Origin: an uncultured Roseburia sp.
GTDB lineage: Bacteria; Bacillota; Clostridia; Lachnospirales; Lachnospiraceae
Reading direction: 5' to 3'
Assembly (NCBI GenBank): GCA_934358955.1
Contig: CAKRLC010000024.1
Coordinates: forward strand, 1 to 28,267
Length of the DNA stretch: 28,267 nucleotides
Positions 26,790 through 28,267 of this stretch are shown piece after piece. Numbering within the stretch: the first letter of the stretch is position 1; each line of letters begins with the position of its first letter. A program made the translations under genes and the position numbers. The notes under the pieces are model-generated. The model ran no database searches. It was not told the DNA's origin and saw only the letters and a program-made list of their open reading frames with translations.

Positions 26790-27668
26790 ATGCATAAATT
26801 TTTGAGAGCCATAGGCTTTTCGAACATAACGAAAAGTGAATTGGAAGAACTACTGAAACAGATAATTGAAAGACCAATGGTTCAAAAAGTGGCAGAAGAT
26901 TCAGAAGGAAATGAATTCGCAGAACTTTCCAAAGAATTCGGAGAATTTTTTGGACTGTCACTGCGTGGAAATTTCAGAGAAGATGATTCTTTTGAATTTT
27001 CTTATTATTATCCGTATTTTTGCGGAACAAAAATATCGACGACGGAACAGGTAGACATCGAAAAACATGCAGAAAAAGAATCCTATGCGGGTATCTGCGA
27101 TGAGGTAAGACTTGGCGTGACACTTATTTTCTATCTGCAAAATGTACCGGATTATCTTGCAGTAAAAAATAATAAATTCTATCTGAATCAGCCGGCCGGA
27201 GTTATCTTGGGAGCACTGTCTACAGAAGGAAAAATTCTTCTTCCAATCAACAAGGATGAGAAAAAACAGCAGATTACAGAGCAGAATAAACAGGATAGAA
27301 ATTCGTTGATTGCGGAAGCACGAAAAGGAAACGAAGATGCTATCGAGAATCTGACATTGGAAGATATTGATACCTATTCCCTTCTTTCCAGACGGGTGCA
27401 GCGCGAGGATATTCTAAGTATTGTTGATTCTTATTTTATGCCGTATGGGATTGAGAGTGATCAGTATTCAGTTCTTGGAGAAATTATGGACTGGCGCCTG
27501 TTACAAAATGAATACACTGAAGAAAATGTTTATGCATTGGATCTGATGTGCAATGAAATGGAATTTTGTGTCTGCATCAATCAGAAAGATCTCCTTGGAG
27601 AACCGGCAGTAGGAAGAAGATTTAAAGGAAATATCTGGCTGCAGGGAAGTGTAAAATATCAGGAATAA
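26790..27668 (+). CDS. DUF3881-like protein of unknown function
   Basis: A 292-residue, acidic, soluble protein opening MHKFLRAIGFSNITKSELEE, which I associate with the DUF3881 family of Lachnospiraceae (recalled, not searched). A beta-rich first half (FEFSYYYPYFCGTKIST, then RLGVTLIFYLQN) is followed by a helical stretch with RNSLIAEARKGNEDAIENLT, like a Sel1 or tetratricopeptide-type helix pair, and a C-terminal part with YALDLMCNEMEFCVCINQKDLLGEPAVGRRFKG, a small beta barrel by pattern. AAGGA precedes the ATG; it lies 15 bases after the DUF4446 gene, so likely the same transcript. Confidence 0.65.
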   Translation: MHKFLRAIGFSNITKSELEELLKQIIERPMVQKVAEDSEGNEFAELSKEFGEFFGLSLRGNFREDDSFEFSYYYPYFCGTKISTTEQVDIEKHAEKESYAGICDEVRLGVTLIFYLQNVPDYLAVKNNKFYLNQPAGVILGALSTEGKILLPINKDEKKQQITEQNKQDRNSLIAEARKGNEDAIENLTLEDIDTYSLLSRRVQREDILSIVDSYFMPYGIESDQYSVLGEIMDWRLLQNEYTEENVYALDLMCNEMEFCVCINQKDLLGEPAVGRRFKGNIWLQGSVKYQE

Positions 27669-27705
27669 AAAAGTTTACATAATGAATAAGAATAAAAAGA
27701 AAAAG

Positions 27706-27734
27706 TTGAACTTCGAGTGCATTTGAGATATAAT
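27706..27734 (+). promoter_or_regulatory. tRNA-Arg promoter
   Basis: TTGAAC (27706-27711) and TATAAT (27729-27734) with a 17-base spacer; the start point would be near 27741. Confidence 0.85.
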
Positions 27735-27751
27735 AATGCAGTAACACAAAT

Positions 27752-27770
27752 TGTCGGTGTAAAACCGACA
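27752..27770 (+). other. Hairpin in the tRNA-Arg 5' leader
   Basis: TGTCGGT and ACCGACA form a perfect 7-bp stem with a 5-base loop, ending three bases before the mature tRNA. It would be part of the leader removed by RNase P. Confidence 0.55.
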
Positions 27771-27773
27771 TAG

Positions 27774-27845
27774 GTTCTCATAGTTAAATGGATATAACAA
27801 GTGCCTCCTAAGCACTAGTTGTGGGTTCGATTCCCGCTGGGAACA
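27774..27845 (+). tRNA. tRNA-Arg (anticodon CCT)
   Basis: A 72-base cloverleaf: acceptor GTTCTCA/TGGGAAC (one G-U), D stem GTTA/TAAC, anticodon stem AGTGC/GCACT around loop CTCCTAA with anticodon CCT at 27807-27809, T stem GTGGG/CCCGC with loop TTCGATT, and discriminator A at 27845. CCA is not encoded, so it is added after transcription. It reads AGG codons. It has its own promoter and terminator, thus is a single-gene unit. Confidence 0.97.
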
Positions 27846-27853
27846 TCTGTTTT

Positions 27854-27890
27854 AAAGCAGTAATGATTGAAAAAGTCATTGCTGCTTTTT
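27854..27890 (+). terminator. tRNA-Arg terminator
   Basis: A 13-bp stem (AAAGCAGTAATGA with TCATTGCTGCTTT, one G-U) and a 9-base loop, followed by a T-run, nine bases after the tRNA. Confidence 0.92.
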
Positions 27891-28024
27891 CTGTTATTCG
27901 TAGAGATAGAATCAAAGAGGATGTTGTTATTTCACTGTTAAATGAATCATTTTGCTGATGGCAATATTGGCGGAGTTTAGAATATGGTTTAAATAAGAAT
28001 TACCAAAATTAAGATGGTTGCACA

Positions 28025-28041
28025 TTGACAGCAGTTGTCAA
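28025..28041. promoter_or_regulatory. Inverted repeat upstream of the XRE gene, possible operator
   Basis: TTGACA and TGTCAA with a 5-base spacer, 61 bases before the XRE start. The right arm overlaps a -35-like TTGTCA; TATAAA lies 15 bases further on (28056-28061), a short spacer. Confidence 0.4.
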
Positions 28042-28101
28042 CCTGCATTACTTTATATAAAGGTAAGCGCTTCCTAAAATTTTCAGAGGAGATAACCGGT
28101 A

Positions 28102-28267
28102 ATGAATGGATTAAAATTTATTAGAACTCAGTGTAATTTGTCGTTAAATAATGTAGCACAGACATTGAATGTGTCACGCCAAATCGTCAGTGCCTGGGAA
28201 AATGGAAAAAAGGATATTCCAAAAGAACGAAAGGAACAGCTGGCAAATTATTTTGGGATTAATGCAC
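28102..28267 (+). CDS. XRE-family HTH regulator, N-terminal part (cut by window edge)
   Basis: The first 55 codons lie in the window, beginning MNGLKFIRTQCNLSLNNVAQ. They cover a Cro/C1-type helix-turn-helix: LSLNNVAQTLNVSRQIVSAWENGKK with the usual S-x-W-E-N-G-K turn, followed by IPKERKEQLANYFGI. AGAGGAGA precedes the ATG. The gene runs out of the window, so its C-terminal domain is unknown. A dyad at 28025-28041 may be its own operator. Confidence 0.85.
   Translation, partial: MNGLKFIRTQCNLSLNNVAQTLNVSRQIVSAWENGKKDIPKERKEQLANYFGINA

Overview
The window looks like the chromosome replication origin of a low-GC Gram-positive anaerobe, most likely a member of the Lachnospiraceae (Clostridia). 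The gene order around dnaA, the AT-rich third positions, the class I two-subunit fumarase, the enlarged YidC and the DUF4446 / DUF3881-like genes behind parAB all fit. The family is an inference from gene content and protein style; genus cannot be read from the sequence.

Layout. (1) 1-5108, all minus strand: start of a GNAT acetyltransferase, a metallophosphoesterase, a YbjQ + membrane-anchored MerR pair with a classic 19-bp-spacer MerR promoter, the two fumarase subunits, and a CmpB-type membrane protein with a nine-unit 11-residue repeat tail. (2) 5376-14344, minus strand: the replication block dnaA-dnaN-S4 protein-recF-gyrB-gyrA. (3) 14345-15049: main oriC gap, with a second DnaA-box region between dnaA and dnaN (12690-12988), so the origin looks bipartite. 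(4) 15050-22043, plus strand: rpmH-rnpA-yidD-yidC-jag-mnmE-mnmG-rsmG, diverging from the origin and closed by a bidirectional terminator. (5) 22175-23125, minus: an alpha/beta-hydrolase-fold protein that seems to have lost catalytic residues. (6) 23634-27668, plus: a coiled-coil protein whose last codons contain a perfect parS, then a second parS in a 30-bp palindrome, parA, parB, a DUF4446 membrane protein and a DUF3881-like protein. (7) 27706-28267: tRNA-Arg(CCT) with its own promoter and terminator, then the start of an XRE-type regulator.

How it works together: DnaA fires the origin, the clamp, RecF and gyrase support the new forks, and ParA/ParB with two parS sites 8-10 kb away segregate the new origins. 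The plus-strand arm supplies ribosome and RNase P parts, membrane protein insertion and tRNA wobble modification.

The most unusual signals are non-coding. A near-palindromic box, ACTrCAwwTGyAGT, lies upstream of gyrB, gyrA and the fumarase alpha gene and again between the fumarase genes, abutting -10-like sequences, as if one repressor controlled gyrase and fumarase. Others are competing hairpins over the gyrA -35, a DnaA box between the dnaN ribosome binding site and start codon, nested inverted repeats at the dnaA promoter, and a long hairpin before mnmE. No CRISPR, insertion sequence, prophage or broken housekeeping gene was seen.
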